Shown here one piece after another: positions 8,653 to 17,160 of a DNA stretch of 64,000 bases (within the stretch, counting starts at the first letter, position 1; every line of letters starts with the position of its first letter). Where the stretch lies: contig NZ_FQUV01000004.1 in assembly GCF_900129235.1 (NCBI RefSeq), positions 248,001 through 312,000 on the forward strand, written 5' to 3'. Made by a program: the position numbers and the translations under genes. The DNA is from Litoreibacter ascidiaceicola (GTDB lineage Bacteria; Pseudomonadota; Alphaproteobacteria; Rhodobacterales; Rhodobacteraceae). The notes under the pieces were generated by a model that was not told where the DNA came from, did not search any database, and was given only the letters and a program-made list of their open reading frames with translations.

Positions 8653-10278
8653 CTAGAGATCTTTCGCCTGTTTACGCAGTTCGAACTTCTGAATTTTACC
8701 CGTAGAGGTCTTTGGCAGGTCTTGAAACAGGACCTGCTTGGGGGTCTTGAAACCGGCCAGTTGTGCACGCACATGCGCGATCAGATCAGCCTCGGTTGCC
8801 GTCGCCCCGGATTTCAACTCGACGAAAGCGCAAGGAACCTCACCCCATGTGTCGTCGGGTTTGGCCACCACCGCGCAAAGCGAAACAGCCGGGTGGGACA
8901 TCAACACGCTTTCAACTTCCACCGACGAGACGTTTTCACCGCCCGAGATAATGATATCCTTGGCGCGATCCGCGATCTGGATATGGCCATCAGCATGCTG
9001 AATGGCGATATCGCCTGAATGAAAATGGCCCCCCGCAAAGGCCTCTTCGGTGGCTTCGGGGTTTTTGTAGTACCCTTTCATCACCGAATTCCCACGCATG
9101 ACAATTTCGCCTTGGGTGGTTTTATCCATCGGCACCTGCTCGTTTTGGTCATCCACAACGGTCACGTATTCCATCATCGGCATCGGCAGACCCTGACGGG
9201 ATTTGAGCGCGGCTTTGTCGGCATCCGGCTGGGTGTCCCAATCGGGGTTCCAAAGGCATTCGGTGATGTGGCCGTAGGTTTCGGTCAGGCCGTAAACATG
9301 GGTCACATTGAAGCCAAGCGCTTCGATTGCTGCCAGCGTGGTCGGGGCAGGGGGAGCGCCCGCTGTGAATACCTCGACCAGATGGTCAAACGACTTCCGC
9401 TCCGCCTCCGGCGCATTCACAATCATGTTCAACACAATCGGCGCGCCGCCGAAATGGGTGACGCCTTCATCCGCAATAGCGCTGTAAATCGCTTCGGCAG
9501 TCACATCTCGACAGCAATGCACGGTGCCGCCCAAGACCGGCATCATCCATGTGTGGTTCCACCCGTTGCAATGGAACAGCGGCACAATGGCCAGAAACTT
9601 CGGGTAAAGCTGCATCCGCCACGAGATCACGGTGCCCATGGTCATCAGATACGCGCCACGATGGTGATACACGACGCCCTTGGGCCGCCCTGTGGTGCCG
9701 GATGTGTAGTTCAGCGCAAGGCTTTCCCACTCGTCTTCGGGCATGTGCCACGGGGCGGCCGGATCCCCTTCGGCCAGCAGCTTTTCATAGGTTGGAAAAC
9801 GACCTGTCGCGGGGTAGCCCGCCTGTTCATCCGGCACCTCGATAATTATCGGCCGGTCGCCCTTGCAGGCGGCCTTCGCGGCCTCGACCATTGGTAGAAA
9901 CTGCGTGTCGCACAAAACGACCTTCGCCGCGCCATGATCAAAGATGTAGGCGACAGTTCCGGCGTCAAGGCGGGTGTTGATCGTGTTGAGCACAGCGCCA
10001 CAGGCAGGCACACCGAAATGCGCCTCGGCCTGTGCAGGCAGGTTGGGGATCACGGTCGAGACCACGTCGCCCGGAATAACCCCGCGCTTTGCTAGTGCCG
10101 ATGCCAGACGGGAAACTCGTGCGTGATACTCTGCGTAGCTGCGGCGGGTCGTGCCATAAACGACCGCTTCGCGATCCGGAAATACAGCGCGCGCGCGATT
10201 CAGGTGGGACAGGGGCGTCAAGGGGACGTAATTTGCGGCACATTTCTCAAGTCCGGTTTCGTCCGACATCCAACCCAT
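8653..10278 (-). CDS. AMP-forming acyl-CoA synthetase (DmdB-like)
   Basis: An ANL-superfamily ligase of 541 residues that activates a carboxylic acid to its CoA thioester through an acyl-adenylate. The ATP loop YTSGTTGRPKG, the motif YGLTETYGH, the hinge region GDIAIQHADGH...DRAKDIIISGGENVS and the C-terminal catalytic lysine in PKTSTGKIQ are intact. Size and N-terminus (MGWMSDETGLEKC) resemble roseobacter medium-chain/methylmercaptopropionate-CoA ligases (DmdB type), but specificity cannot be assigned. The start at 10278 is preferred over 10284 and 10335 because GGGAG lies about 7 bases upstream. It may supply acyl-CoA to the beta-oxidation genes at 11.9-18.9 kb (inference). Confidence 0.9.
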   Translation of the reverse strand: MGWMSDETGLEKCAANYVPLTPLSHLNRARAVFPDREAVVYGTTRRSYAEYHARVSRLASALAKRGVIPGDVVSTVIPNLPAQAEAHFGVPACGAVLNTINTRLDAGTVAYIFDHGAAKVVLCDTQFLPMVEAAKAACKGDRPIIIEVPDEQAGYPATGRFPTYEKLLAEGDPAAPWHMPEDEWESLALNYTSGTTGRPKGVVYHHRGAYLMTMGTVISWRMQLYPKFLAIVPLFHCNGWNHTWMMPVLGGTVHCCRDVTAEAIYSAIADEGVTHFGGAPIVLNMIVNAPEAERKSFDHLVEVFTAGAPPAPTTLAAIEALGFNVTHVYGLTETYGHITECLWNPDWDTQPDADKAALKSRQGLPMPMMEYVTVVDDQNEQVPMDKTTQGEIVMRGNSVMKGYYKNPEATEEAFAGGHFHSGDIAIQHADGHIQIADRAKDIIISGGENVSSVEVESVLMSHPAVSLCAVVAKPDDTWGEVPCAFVELKSGATATEADLIAHVRAQLAGFKTPKQVLFQDLPKTSTGKIQKFELRKQAKDL

Positions 10279-10391
10279 TGTCATTTCTCCCGTTGCACGT
10301 AAGTTTAAGGGCAAGAGTGCCGAAGCCGATTGCACTTGGGAAGAAGAATGCTGCGCGGTAAGGTAAATTGTATGACAATTGATTGGGCCGC

Positions 10392-11036
10392 ATGATCATT
10401 TCACCCGGACGAAACTACATTTTCGTGCACATCCCGAAGACAGGCGGCACGTCAATGGCACTGGCTTTGGAGGCAAAGGCCAAGGCAGATGACATCATGC
10501 TGGGCGCCACGCCCAAAGCGTTAAAGCGGCGGCGGCGGTTGAAGGATGTGCAAGCCGCCGGGCGGCTTTGGAAACACGCGACCTTGCGCGATATTGTCGG
10601 ATTGGTGCCGGAAAACTGGATCGAGGCGGCAAACGTGTTCACCATGGTGCGCAACCCGTGGGATCGCGTCGTAAGCTACTACCACTGGTTGCGAACACAG
10701 ACGTTCGACCATCCGGCGGTGCGCTTGGCGAAGGAGTTGGACTTCAGCCCGTTCCTGAACCATCCGCAAACCGTCGCGTCGCTGCGGGCCTCGCCTTACA
10801 GCGCCTATGTCACGACCGCCAAGGGGGATGAACACTGCGCGTTATTTGTTCGCCTGGAGCATCTCGACGAAGACTTGCCAAAGCTGGAAACGTTGATTGG
10901 CTGCAAGCTTGGTGCGTTCCCGCATGATAACCGTTCAGAGCGCGGGGCGTATAAAGAGGCCTATAGCTCCGCCGACCGTAATTTGATGACCGAGATCGCC
11001 GCGCCGGACATCGCGCGCTTCAACTATCGGTTCTGA
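10392..11036 (+). CDS. Sulfotransferase family protein
   Basis: This 214-residue protein has the PAPS-binding signature of sulfotransferases. The 5'-phosphosulfate loop is IPKTGGTSM near residues 15-23, and the 3'-phosphate motif VRNPWDRVVSYYHWL lies near residues 85-99. It would transfer sulfate from PAPS to a carbohydrate or other hydroxyl acceptor. Bacterial family-2-like members often modify exopolysaccharide or lipid sugars, but no glycan genes adjoin it. It is divergent from the acyl-CoA synthetase. ATG 10392 is used in preference to the in-frame TTG at 10383. There is no membrane segment, so it should be cytosolic. Confidence 0.85.
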   Translation: MIISPGRNYIFVHIPKTGGTSMALALEAKAKADDIMLGATPKALKRRRRLKDVQAAGRLWKHATLRDIVGLVPENWIEAANVFTMVRNPWDRVVSYYHWLRTQTFDHPAVRLAKELDFSPFLNHPQTVASLRASPYSAYVTTAKGDEHCALFVRLEHLDEDLPKLETLIGCKLGAFPHDNRSERGAYKEAYSSADRNLMTEIAAPDIARFNYRF

Positions 11037-11149
11037 CTGTTCCCAATTCGGACACAATTCGCCCCAAAATGACCTTTTTGCGGTCCAACCGCTGACGTGA
11101 GCGGGGCGCATCTTCACCTCAATCAGAAATGAACTGACAGGTGTGGGAC

Positions 11150-11764
11150 ATGTTTTTCAAATCTAGCCGTAAGGCCTCCAAAGTAGAGCCATTGGTCCTC
11201 GCGACTGCCCCCAGTGCGGGCATTTTCGCAGGAACCAAAATCGCAACCCGCCATCGCTGGGCGCCTGTCGAAGAGCTTTCGGTCGGGGATAAGGTTCTGA
11301 CCGCCGAAAACGGCGAACAGGTGATTGCCGATATCGAAGTTGCGACCCTGTCGCTGGCCTCGGCCAAGGCAAATGCAGGCCAATGGCCGCTGCTGGTGCC
11401 TGAGGGTGCAATTGGCAACGACCATGCGATGATGGTGTCTCCGGACACGCGCCTTGTCATCGAAGATGACGCCGCAGGTGTTTTGTTTGGCGAAGCCTGC
11501 GTGACCGTTCGGGCTGAAAACCTCATCGGCTACCGCGGCATTGCCCGCGCCCGTGTGAAGGGGGAGTTGACCCATGTCACGATCCGCTTCGAAGGGGCCG
11601 AGACTTTGGTTGTCGAAGGCGGTGTATTCATCGACCTGCCAGCACCAAACGGTGTGCTGCGTTTCACTCCGCTCAACGACCGCCAATCCCGCCTTCTGAC
11701 GCGCAACATGGGCGAGAGCGACCGTAAAACCCGCGCCCGCCCAGTCGCCGCAGGCTGGATTTAA
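11150..11764 (+). CDS. Degenerate Hint-domain protein
   Basis: 204 residues matching the Hint (hedgehog/intein) fold as found in roseobacter Hint_2 proteins: a start block GTKIATRHRWAPVEELSVGDKVLTAENG (read in pieces, about residues 27-54) and a central VSPDTRLVIEDD block near 98-109. Active members begin with Cys before AGT and carry a His after VSP. Here the first is Phe-Ala-Gly-Thr and the second is Thr, so self-splicing or cleavage chemistry is unlikely. There is no extein or large secreted partner; the protein consists almost only of the domain. A GTG at 11141 is an alternative start. Its biological role is unknown. Confidence 0.75.
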   Translation: MFFKSSRKASKVEPLVLATAPSAGIFAGTKIATRHRWAPVEELSVGDKVLTAENGEQVIADIEVATLSLASAKANAGQWPLLVPEGAIGNDHAMMVSPDTRLVIEDDAAGVLFGEACVTVRAENLIGYRGIARARVKGELTHVTIRFEGAETLVVEGGVFIDLPAPNGVLRFTPLNDRQSRLLTRNMGESDRKTRARPVAAGWI

Positions 11765-11832
11765 TACGACTAAAAGTTTCTCTGAAACTTTGGATGCAAT
11801 TGCTCTTGGAGAAATTGGTCCCGCTAAAGAAA

Positions 11833-11857
11833 AAAGCCCGGCACTAGGCCGGGCTTT
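11833..11857 (-). terminator. Intrinsic terminator after fadJ
   Basis: A perfect 10-bp stem (AAAGCCCGGC 11833-11842 with GCCGGGCTTT 11848-11857) has a 5-base loop. Read on the minus strand it is followed by TTTTTTCTTT, a proper U-tract, so it ends the fadA-fadJ transcript 13 bases beyond the fadJ stop. On the plus strand the trailing T-run is short, so it serves the Hint gene poorly. Confidence 0.9.
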
Positions 11858-11869
11858 CTCGTGTTCAGA

Positions 11870-14059
11870 TCAGGCCGCTTTGGCCGGATCAAACCGCCCA
11901 TAGAAGCTTTGGTTCTTCGCCGCCATGTCTTCCAGCAGATCAGGTGCTTTGAACCGCTCGCCGAATTTGTCAGCCAGCGCGTTGGTGGTTTCCGCCGCCC
12001 ACGGCGTGCCGACCATGTCGAGCCATGACAGTGGCCCGCCGGACCAAGGCGCGAAGCCCCAGCCAAGGATCGCACCCACGTCACCCTCGCGGATGTCCAT
12101 CAACACGTCTTCTTCGATGGCGCGCACAGCTTCCAGAACCTGCGCGAACAACAGGCGGTTTTGCACCTCGGTCAGATCAGGCTGGTCGTCAGCCACAGGG
12201 TATTTGGCTTCAAGGCCATCCCACAGCAACTGGCGTTTGCCTTTGGCATCATACTCGTAGAAGCCCGCGTTGGTTTTGCGGCCCAAGCGGCCTTCGTCGG
12301 CCATCCAGAACAGCAACTCGTCCACAGCGTCGTCATAGGCGTCGCCCATCGCGGCTTTGGTGGCCTTGGCGATCTTCACGCCCAAGTCGATAGAGGTCTC
12401 GTCCACCAGTTGCAGCGGCCCCAGCGGCATGCCGACCAGCTTCGCCGCGTTTTCGATCAAGGCAGGCTTCACGCCTTCTTTGACCATACGGATGCCCTCG
12501 TTGATGTAGGGGATGATGCAGCGGTTGGCGTAGAAGAACCGCGCATCATTGACCACGATTGGCGTTTTGCGGATCTGGCGTGTGAAGTCCAACGCCTTTG
12601 CCACCGCGCGGTCGCCCGTGCCTTTGCCTTTGATGATCTCGACCAGCATCATCTTCTCGACGGGCGAGAAGAAGTGGATGCCGATGAAATTCTCTGCACT
12701 TTCGGAGGCTTTCGCCAGCTCGGTGATCGGCAATGTAGAAGTGTTGGTCGCGAAGATGCAGTCGGGGCCAACCACGGCTTGCACCTTCTTGGTCACCTCG
12801 GCTTTGACGCCCACATCCTCAAACACAGCCTCCACGATCAAATCGCAGCCCTTGAGGGCGGCGTAATCGGTGGTCGCAGTGATAAGCGCCAGCGCGGCCT
12901 CTTTCTTCTCCGGCGTCGCTTTCTTGCGCGCGATACCCTTGTCCATGTAGTCAGCAGTGTAGGCCTTGCCCTTATCCGCCGACTCCTGTTTGGCGTCGAT
13001 CAGCACCACCTCAATGCCTGCCATGGCAGACACCAGCGCAATGCCAGCCCCCATCATGCCCGCACCGATGATGCCGACCTTCTTGACCTTCTCGTCCGGC
13101 ACATCAGGACGCACAGCACCTTTCTCCAGCGCTTCCTTGTTGATGAACAACGTGCGGATCATGTTGGCAGAGCTCGGGTTCATCAGCACATTGGTAAACC
13201 AGCGCGCCTCGATCTTAAGGGCGGTGTCGAACGGCACCATGGCACCTTCATAGACCGCAGACAGCAACGCCTTCGCGGCAGGGTAGACCCCTTTGGTGTT
13301 GCCGTTGACCATGGCAGATGCGCCAACAAAGGTCATGAAGCCCGCAGGGTGATACGGCGCACCGCCGGGCATTTTGTAGCCCTTTTCGTCCCATGGCTTC
13401 ACGATGGATGGCGACGACAAAACCCACTCTTTTGCAGCCGATAGCAACTCGTCAGCAGGCACAACTTCGTGGACCAGACCAGCGGCCTTGGCCTTTTGCG
13501 GGTTCGACAGCTTGCCTTCCAGCAGGAACGGCGAGGCACCCATTGCACCCAGCATACGGGTCACACGGGTGGTGCCGCCCATGCCGGGGAAGATGCCGAC
13601 CATGATTTCAGGAAGGCCAATCTTGGCCTTCGGATTGTCAGCCACAAAGATGCGGTGACACGCCAGCGGGATTTCAAACCCGATGCCAAGACCGGTGCCT
13701 TGCATGGCGCAAGCAATCGGTTTGCCGCCCTTGTTCTTATCGTCCATGCCGCCGCGCTCGATCTTGCGGAGCATCTGGTGCGTCGCCATCAAGCCGTCCA
13801 TCAGGCCCTGCGCAGGATTGTCGCCTGCGCTTTCTTTCATCTTGGCGATGATGTTGAGGTCCATGCCGCCAGCAAAGCTGTCTGGCTTGCCGGACGTCAG
13901 GATAACGCCCTTGATGGCGTCATCTGCCAACGCCTCGTCAATCAGCGCGTCGAGGTCGAGAAACCCTTGCTGGTTCATCACGTTCATGGACTTGCCAACG
14001 GTGTCCCAGGTAATCGTTGCGACGCCGTCGGCGTCTGTTTTCAGTGTGAAGTCAGTCAT
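11870..14059 (-). CDS. fadJ: 3-hydroxyacyl-CoA dehydrogenase/enoyl-CoA hydratase
   Basis: A bifunctional alpha subunit of the beta-oxidation complex, 729 residues. The N-terminal crotonase domain (residues about 1-190) contains GTGLGIGFEIPLACH and the catalytic-region segment GLPEIMVGIFPGMGG. The NAD-binding fold starts at VGIIGAGMMGAGIA near residue 328, with the dehydrogenase His in IHFFSPVEKM near 465. The C-terminal HAD domains end with the family-typical WGFAPWSGG. Together these hydrate trans-2-enoyl-CoA and oxidise the L-3-hydroxyacyl-CoA. ATG 14059 (MTDFTLKTD) has AGGGA upstream, and the in-frame extension to 14119 lies over the fadA end and is rejected. It follows fadA by 11 bases; the two form the usual thiolase-dehydrogenase pair. 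Confidence 0.95.
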   Translation of the reverse strand: MTDFTLKTDADGVATITWDTVGKSMNVMNQQGFLDLDALIDEALADDAIKGVILTSGKPDSFAGGMDLNIIAKMKESAGDNPAQGLMDGLMATHQMLRKIERGGMDDKNKGGKPIACAMQGTGLGIGFEIPLACHRIFVADNPKAKIGLPEIMVGIFPGMGGTTRVTRMLGAMGASPFLLEGKLSNPQKAKAAGLVHEVVPADELLSAAKEWVLSSPSIVKPWDEKGYKMPGGAPYHPAGFMTFVGASAMVNGNTKGVYPAAKALLSAVYEGAMVPFDTALKIEARWFTNVLMNPSSANMIRTLFINKEALEKGAVRPDVPDEKVKKVGIIGAGMMGAGIALVSAMAGIEVVLIDAKQESADKGKAYTADYMDKGIARKKATPEKKEAALALITATTDYAALKGCDLIVEAVFEDVGVKAEVTKKVQAVVGPDCIFATNTSTLPITELAKASESAENFIGIHFFSPVEKMMLVEIIKGKGTGDRAVAKALDFTRQIRKTPIVVNDARFFYANRCIIPYINEGIRMVKEGVKPALIENAAKLVGMPLGPLQLVDETSIDLGVKIAKATKAAMGDAYDDAVDELLFWMADEGRLGRKTNAGFYEYDAKGKRQLLWDGLEAKYPVADDQPDLTEVQNRLLFAQVLEAVRAIEEDVLMDIREGDVGAILGWGFAPWSGGPLSWLDMVGTPWAAETTNALADKFGERFKAPDLLEDMAAKNQSFYGRFDPAKAA

Positions 14060-14070
14060 ATCCCTAATCC

Positions 14071-15282
14071 TCAAACGCGTTCGATGATGGTGGCGGCACC
14101 CATGCCGGAGGCGACGCAAAGCGTGGCTAGACCCACCTCTTTGTCGCTGCGTTCCAGCTCGTCCAGCAACGTGCCGATGATGATCGCTCCAGTGGCACCC
14201 AACGGGTGACCCATGGCAATTGAACCACCGTTCACATTCACCTTGGAGCTGTCCACGTCAAACGCCTGCATGAAGCGCAGTACCACGGAGGCGAACGCCT
14301 CGTTAACCTCGAACAGGTCGATGTCGGAGATGCTCATGCCCGATTGCTTCATGATATGCTCGGTCACCGGAACAGGGCCGGTCAACATGATGGTCGGGTC
14401 CGTGCCGATCTTGGCCGTCGCACGGATACGCGCTCGGGGCTTCAGCCCGTGTGCTTCACCGAACTCTTTCGAGCCGATCAGCACAGCAGCAGAGCCGTCC
14501 ACGATACCCGACGAGTTCCCCGCGTGGTGGATGTGGTTGATCTTCTCCAGATGCGGGTACTTCATCAGCGCGACTTTGTCGAAGCCCGGCATCACTTCGC
14601 CCATGGCTTGGAACGCAGGGTTCAAGCCGCCAAGGCTCTGCATGTCGGTCTGGGGCCGCATGTATTCGTCATGGCTCAGGATTTCCAAACCGTTCTGGTC
14701 GCGGATCGTGATGATCGACTTGGCAAAACGATCGTCGTCCCAAGCCGCTTTGGCACGGCGCTGGCTTTCGACACCCAAAGCGTCGGCCTGCTCGCGGGTG
14801 AAGCCATACTCGGTTGCGATGATGTCCGCCGAGATGCCTTGCGGCACGAAATAGGTGTCCATGGCAATCGACGGATCCACAGCAATCGCCGCCCCGTCAG
14901 AGCCCATGGCCACGCGGCCCATCATCTCCACGCCGCCCGCGATGTAGCCATCGCCCGCGCCGCCTTTGATCTGGTTTGCTGCGATGTTCACGGCTTCCAT
15001 GCCAGATGCGCAGAAACGGTTAATCGACAGACCAGGAATGCGCTGGTCCAATTCGGAGGCAAGAACAGCAGTCCGCGCAAGGCAGCCACCTTGCTCCATA
15101 ACTTGGGTTGCGTTGCCCCAGATCACGTCTTCGACTGCGTGGCCCTCAAGGCCGTTGCGATCCTTGATGGCGTTCAGGATGTTTGCAGACAGACGCGCCG
15201 CGGTCACCTCGTGCAAGCTGCCGTCTTTGCGGCCCTTGCCGCGCGGGCTGCGCACGGCGTCATAGATATAGGCTTCAGCCAT
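14071..15282 (-). CDS. fadA: Acetyl-CoA acyltransferase (thiolase)
   Basis: The 403-residue thiolase cleaves 3-ketoacyl-CoA with CoA to acetyl-CoA and a shortened acyl-CoA. The nucleophile Cys91 lies in NRFCASGMEA, GGSIAMGHPLGATGA carries the active-site His, and the second catalytic Cys lies in CVASGMGAA close to the C-terminus. The order fadA then fadJ, with 11 bases between, marks one operon ended by the terminator at 11833-11857. Its start overlaps the stop of the upstream 112-residue membrane protein gene by 8 bases, so that gene may be co-transcribed. Confidence 0.95.
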   Translation of the reverse strand: MAEAYIYDAVRSPRGKGRKDGSLHEVTAARLSANILNAIKDRNGLEGHAVEDVIWGNATQVMEQGGCLARTAVLASELDQRIPGLSINRFCASGMEAVNIAANQIKGGAGDGYIAGGVEMMGRVAMGSDGAAIAVDPSIAMDTYFVPQGISADIIATEYGFTREQADALGVESQRRAKAAWDDDRFAKSIITIRDQNGLEILSHDEYMRPQTDMQSLGGLNPAFQAMGEVMPGFDKVALMKYPHLEKINHIHHAGNSSGIVDGSAAVLIGSKEFGEAHGLKPRARIRATAKIGTDPTIMLTGPVPVTEHIMKQSGMSISDIDLFEVNEAFASVVLRFMQAFDVDSSKVNVNGGSIAMGHPLGATGAIIIGTLLDELERSDKEVGLATLCVASGMGAATIIERV

Positions 15283-15613
15283 AGGGAATATCCTCCATTA
15301 GATTCAGGACCCCGATCCAGGCCAAAACGCTGCAAACCAGCGCCCCAACCCCGAACGGGAGTTTATACGAAGCCAAGGCACCAAGCCGTTGGCCGAATTT
15401 CTGAGTACGTAGCGCCAGCACGATGCCGCCTGCAATTGCGGGCAAAACCAGCCCCAACCCGTAAACGCCTGCCATCAGCAACATGCCAAAGGCGCACCAT
15501 GCGGAAAACATCGCAGCGGCAGAGCCGAACTTGTCGAACGTGTCCTCTGCGCGGATCAGCGCAAGGGTGACGCCGCACAGGGCCATGCCAATTAGGAAGG
15601 CTGCAAGGATCAT
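15275..15613 (-). CDS. Small four-helix membrane protein
   Basis: 112 residues with four predicted membrane segments (about residues 2-20, 33-52, 54-66 and 88-106) and one short basic loop (RTQKFGQRLG). No family motif is recognised. ATG 15613 follows GGAGGG at good spacing. It starts 18 bases after the YidD-like gene and overlaps fadA, so it appears to sit inside a transcription unit running from yidD to fadJ. Function unknown. Confidence 0.75.
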   Translation of the reverse strand: MILAAFLIGMALCGVTLALIRAEDTFDKFGSAAAMFSAWCAFGMLLMAGVYGLGLVLPAIAGGIVLALRTQKFGQRLGALASYKLPFGVGALVCSVLAWIGVLNLMEDIPYG

Positions 15614-15631
15614 ATCTGACCCTCCAAAGCA

Positions 15632-16117
15632 CTAGCCGCAGGAGCAGCCCCCACAATCGCAGGACGCGCAGTCGCAGCCACCGAAACCAATATCCCCGTC
15701 ACACGGGTTGACATCGCAACCTTTGCTGGCCGCGGCCTTGCTAGCACCCGCACGTCCGAAACAGCCAAACGGGGCAGAGCCGCACTCACAGGCACCGGCG
15801 CTACAGCAGTCGTATTTGTTGTACCATTTGTCGTCGCGGCGGCGGCGCTCCAGCTCGGCGCGTTCGTCTTCGTCCAGCGGTGCCTGATTGCAAACGCATG
15901 CTGCCTTGATGGCCAAATGGGCCGTGCGGCAGTCCCGAAAACGCTCTCGTATGGCTGGCAACGCTCGCCATAGCCCAAGATCGCGGATCGCATGTTTGGC
16001 GTAGCCGGAACAGCCCGTGCCGCCATGGCGCACCGAGTATGCACAGCGAAACCCTTTGCTCGGCGACAGATATTGCTGGTAGGCCCAGATGCCACCAAGG
16101 GCCATTTTGCTGAACAT
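15632..16117 (-). CDS. yidD: YidD-like protein with cysteine-rich tail
   Basis: The N-terminal ~65 residues match the membrane-protein insertion efficiency factor family: an amphipathic start, YQQYLSPSKGFRCAY (residues 13-27), then GCSGYAKHAI. The canonical PTCS segment is altered to HGGTGCSGY with an insertion. Cysteines at 63, 74 and 76 follow, then an Arg/Glu/Asp-rich helix (83-97). A C-terminal tail (residues 104-160) holds 13 cysteines, many as CxC or GGC, next to Gly and Asp. YidD proteins are usually 70-90 residues, so the tail is an addition. It could bind metal or form disulfides; this is inference. Assignment to the family is fairly secure, the role of the tail is not. Confidence 0.78.
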   Translation of the reverse strand: MFSKMALGGIWAYQQYLSPSKGFRCAYSVRHGGTGCSGYAKHAIRDLGLWRALPAIRERFRDCRTAHLAIKAACVCNQAPLDEDERAELERRRRDDKWYNKYDCCSAGACECGSAPFGCFGRAGASKAAASKGCDVNPCDGDIGFGGCDCASCDCGGCSCG

Positions 16118-16190
16118 AACTTCTCCGTTTCTGGACGCGCATAATTGCGGTCAAGACGGCAGATATCCAGCAAAATGTTGACGCTTGTTG

Positions 16191-16817
16191 TCATGCAGGC
16201 AGCCCGCGTTGCATCAGGTCATACGGATGTTTCCAGCCCGGCACCTCGGAGATGCGGCTCAGCCAAGCGTCAATGTTGGACCAGTCGGCGCGGTTGAAGC
16301 CAAACGGCTCGTCGTAGAACAAATAACCACAGCACGACAGGTCGGCCACGGTCAGGCTGTCGCCTGCTACCCAGTCGCGTCCCGCCAGATGCGCGTCCAA
16401 AACGGCGTAAGCAGCTTTCAGGCGCCCCTGCATGAAGGCGATCACATCATGCGGACGCTTTTCTTCAGGCAGGAAATGCATCAGGAAGCGTGTCATGCCA
16501 GCCTGCGACGATAGCTTGTGGTTGTCCCACAGCACCCACCGCATGACTTCGTATTTGTCTGCCGCAGCACCACCCAGCTTGCCTGTCTGGTCGATCACAT
16601 ATTGTTGGATCACGCCCGATTGCGTCAGGGTCAGATCACCATTAACCAACACGGGAACTTCGCCCATAGGGTTGATCGCCTTGAACGCGTCAGTGCGGGC
16701 TTCGCCTTTGAAGAAGTCCACAAACACCTGCTCGTAGTCGAACCCGGCCAGCTCCATAGTCAGCGCCGCCTTATAGGCATTGCCGCTTTCGCCAAAGCAG
16801 TAAAGTTTCGCTGTCAT
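16191..16817 (-). CDS. Glutathione S-transferase family protein
   Basis: 208 residues with the two-domain GST layout. The thioredoxin-like N-terminal domain (1-80) contains the cis-Pro GEVPVLV segment and the LTQSGVI gamma-glutamyl-binding Ser region. The all-helical C-terminal domain contains the GDSLTVADLS capping motif near residue 160. The possible catalytic Ser or Cys is in the N-terminal CFGESGNAYK. Substrate unknown. It lies between the beta-oxidation genes and the YidD gene, with gaps of 83 and 73 bases, so co-transcription is uncertain. Confidence 0.9.
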   Translation of the reverse strand: MTAKLYCFGESGNAYKAALTMELAGFDYEQVFVDFFKGEARTDAFKAINPMGEVPVLVNGDLTLTQSGVIQQYVIDQTGKLGGAAADKYEVMRWVLWDNHKLSSQAGMTRFLMHFLPEEKRPHDVIAFMQGRLKAAYAVLDAHLAGRDWVAGDSLTVADLSCCGYLFYDEPFGFNRADWSNIDAWLSRISEVPGWKHPYDLMQRGLPA

Positions 16818-16900
16818 CGCCGGATCTCCCTTAACCCTGTGATTTCATCTTGGCAGAAATATTCCCGCCGGAGGCATCCAACCTCGCAAACCGCGCGCCG

Positions 16901-17113
16901 TTACTTTTTCCGCGCCTCCAGCTCGGAATTGAAAATCCGCAGGCGATGGGTGAGATTGCTCTCATCCGTCACGCTGCTGAAATTCTCGAACAGAAACGAC
17001 AGGGCCTCGCCTTCGTCCAATCCCGCCTCCGCGCTGAACTTCTTCAGCTTGCGCCATGCGTCTTCGGTCATGGCAAGGTTCACACGGCGGGTCAGTTTCA
17101 GGCGTTTGGGCAT
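16901..17113 (-). CDS. Small hypothetical protein, possible ribbon-helix-helix
   Basis: 70 residues, basic at the N-terminus (MPKRLKLTRRVNLAMTE) and then two predicted helices. A beta strand followed by two helices is compatible with a ribbon-helix-helix DNA-binding fold, but no diagnostic residues make this firm. It lies 47 bases downstream of the acyl-CoA dehydrogenase, after a terminator-like hairpin, and in the same orientation. The ATG at 17113 lies 12 bases beyond the T-run of that hairpin. Confidence 0.6.
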   Translation of the reverse strand: MPKRLKLTRRVNLAMTEDAWRKLKKFSAEAGLDEGEALSFLFENFSSVTDESNLTHRLRIFNSELEARKK

Positions 17114-17124
17114 TGGCGTCTCCG

Positions 17125-17154
17125 AAAAAAGGGTAGGGCGGGGATTACCCCGCC
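17125..17154 (-). terminator. Terminator-like hairpin after acyl-CoA dehydrogenase
   Basis: GGCGGGG (17137-17143) and CCCCGCC (17148-17154) form a 7-bp GC stem with a 4-base loop. On the minus strand the sequence continues CTACCC then TTTTTT (17130-17125). The U-tract is separated from the stem by six bases, so termination may be partial, allowing some read-through into the 70-residue gene. Confidence 0.6.
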
Positions 17155-17160
17155 GCCACC

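Noticed and set aside
12161-13444. A 427-codon frame antisense to fadJ
   Set aside because: Histidine- and glutamine-rich product typical of an antisense shadow; the fadJ reading has complete domain motifs.
14344-15570. A 408-codon frame antisense to fadA
   Set aside because: Shadow of the thiolase gene; no motif, and the thiolase active-site residues are intact on the minus strand.
15610-16194. A 194-codon alternative frame overlapping the YidD-like gene
   Set aside because: It overlaps almost wholly with the frame that encodes YidD motifs and has no recognisable domain; the YidD reading is preferred despite its odd tail.
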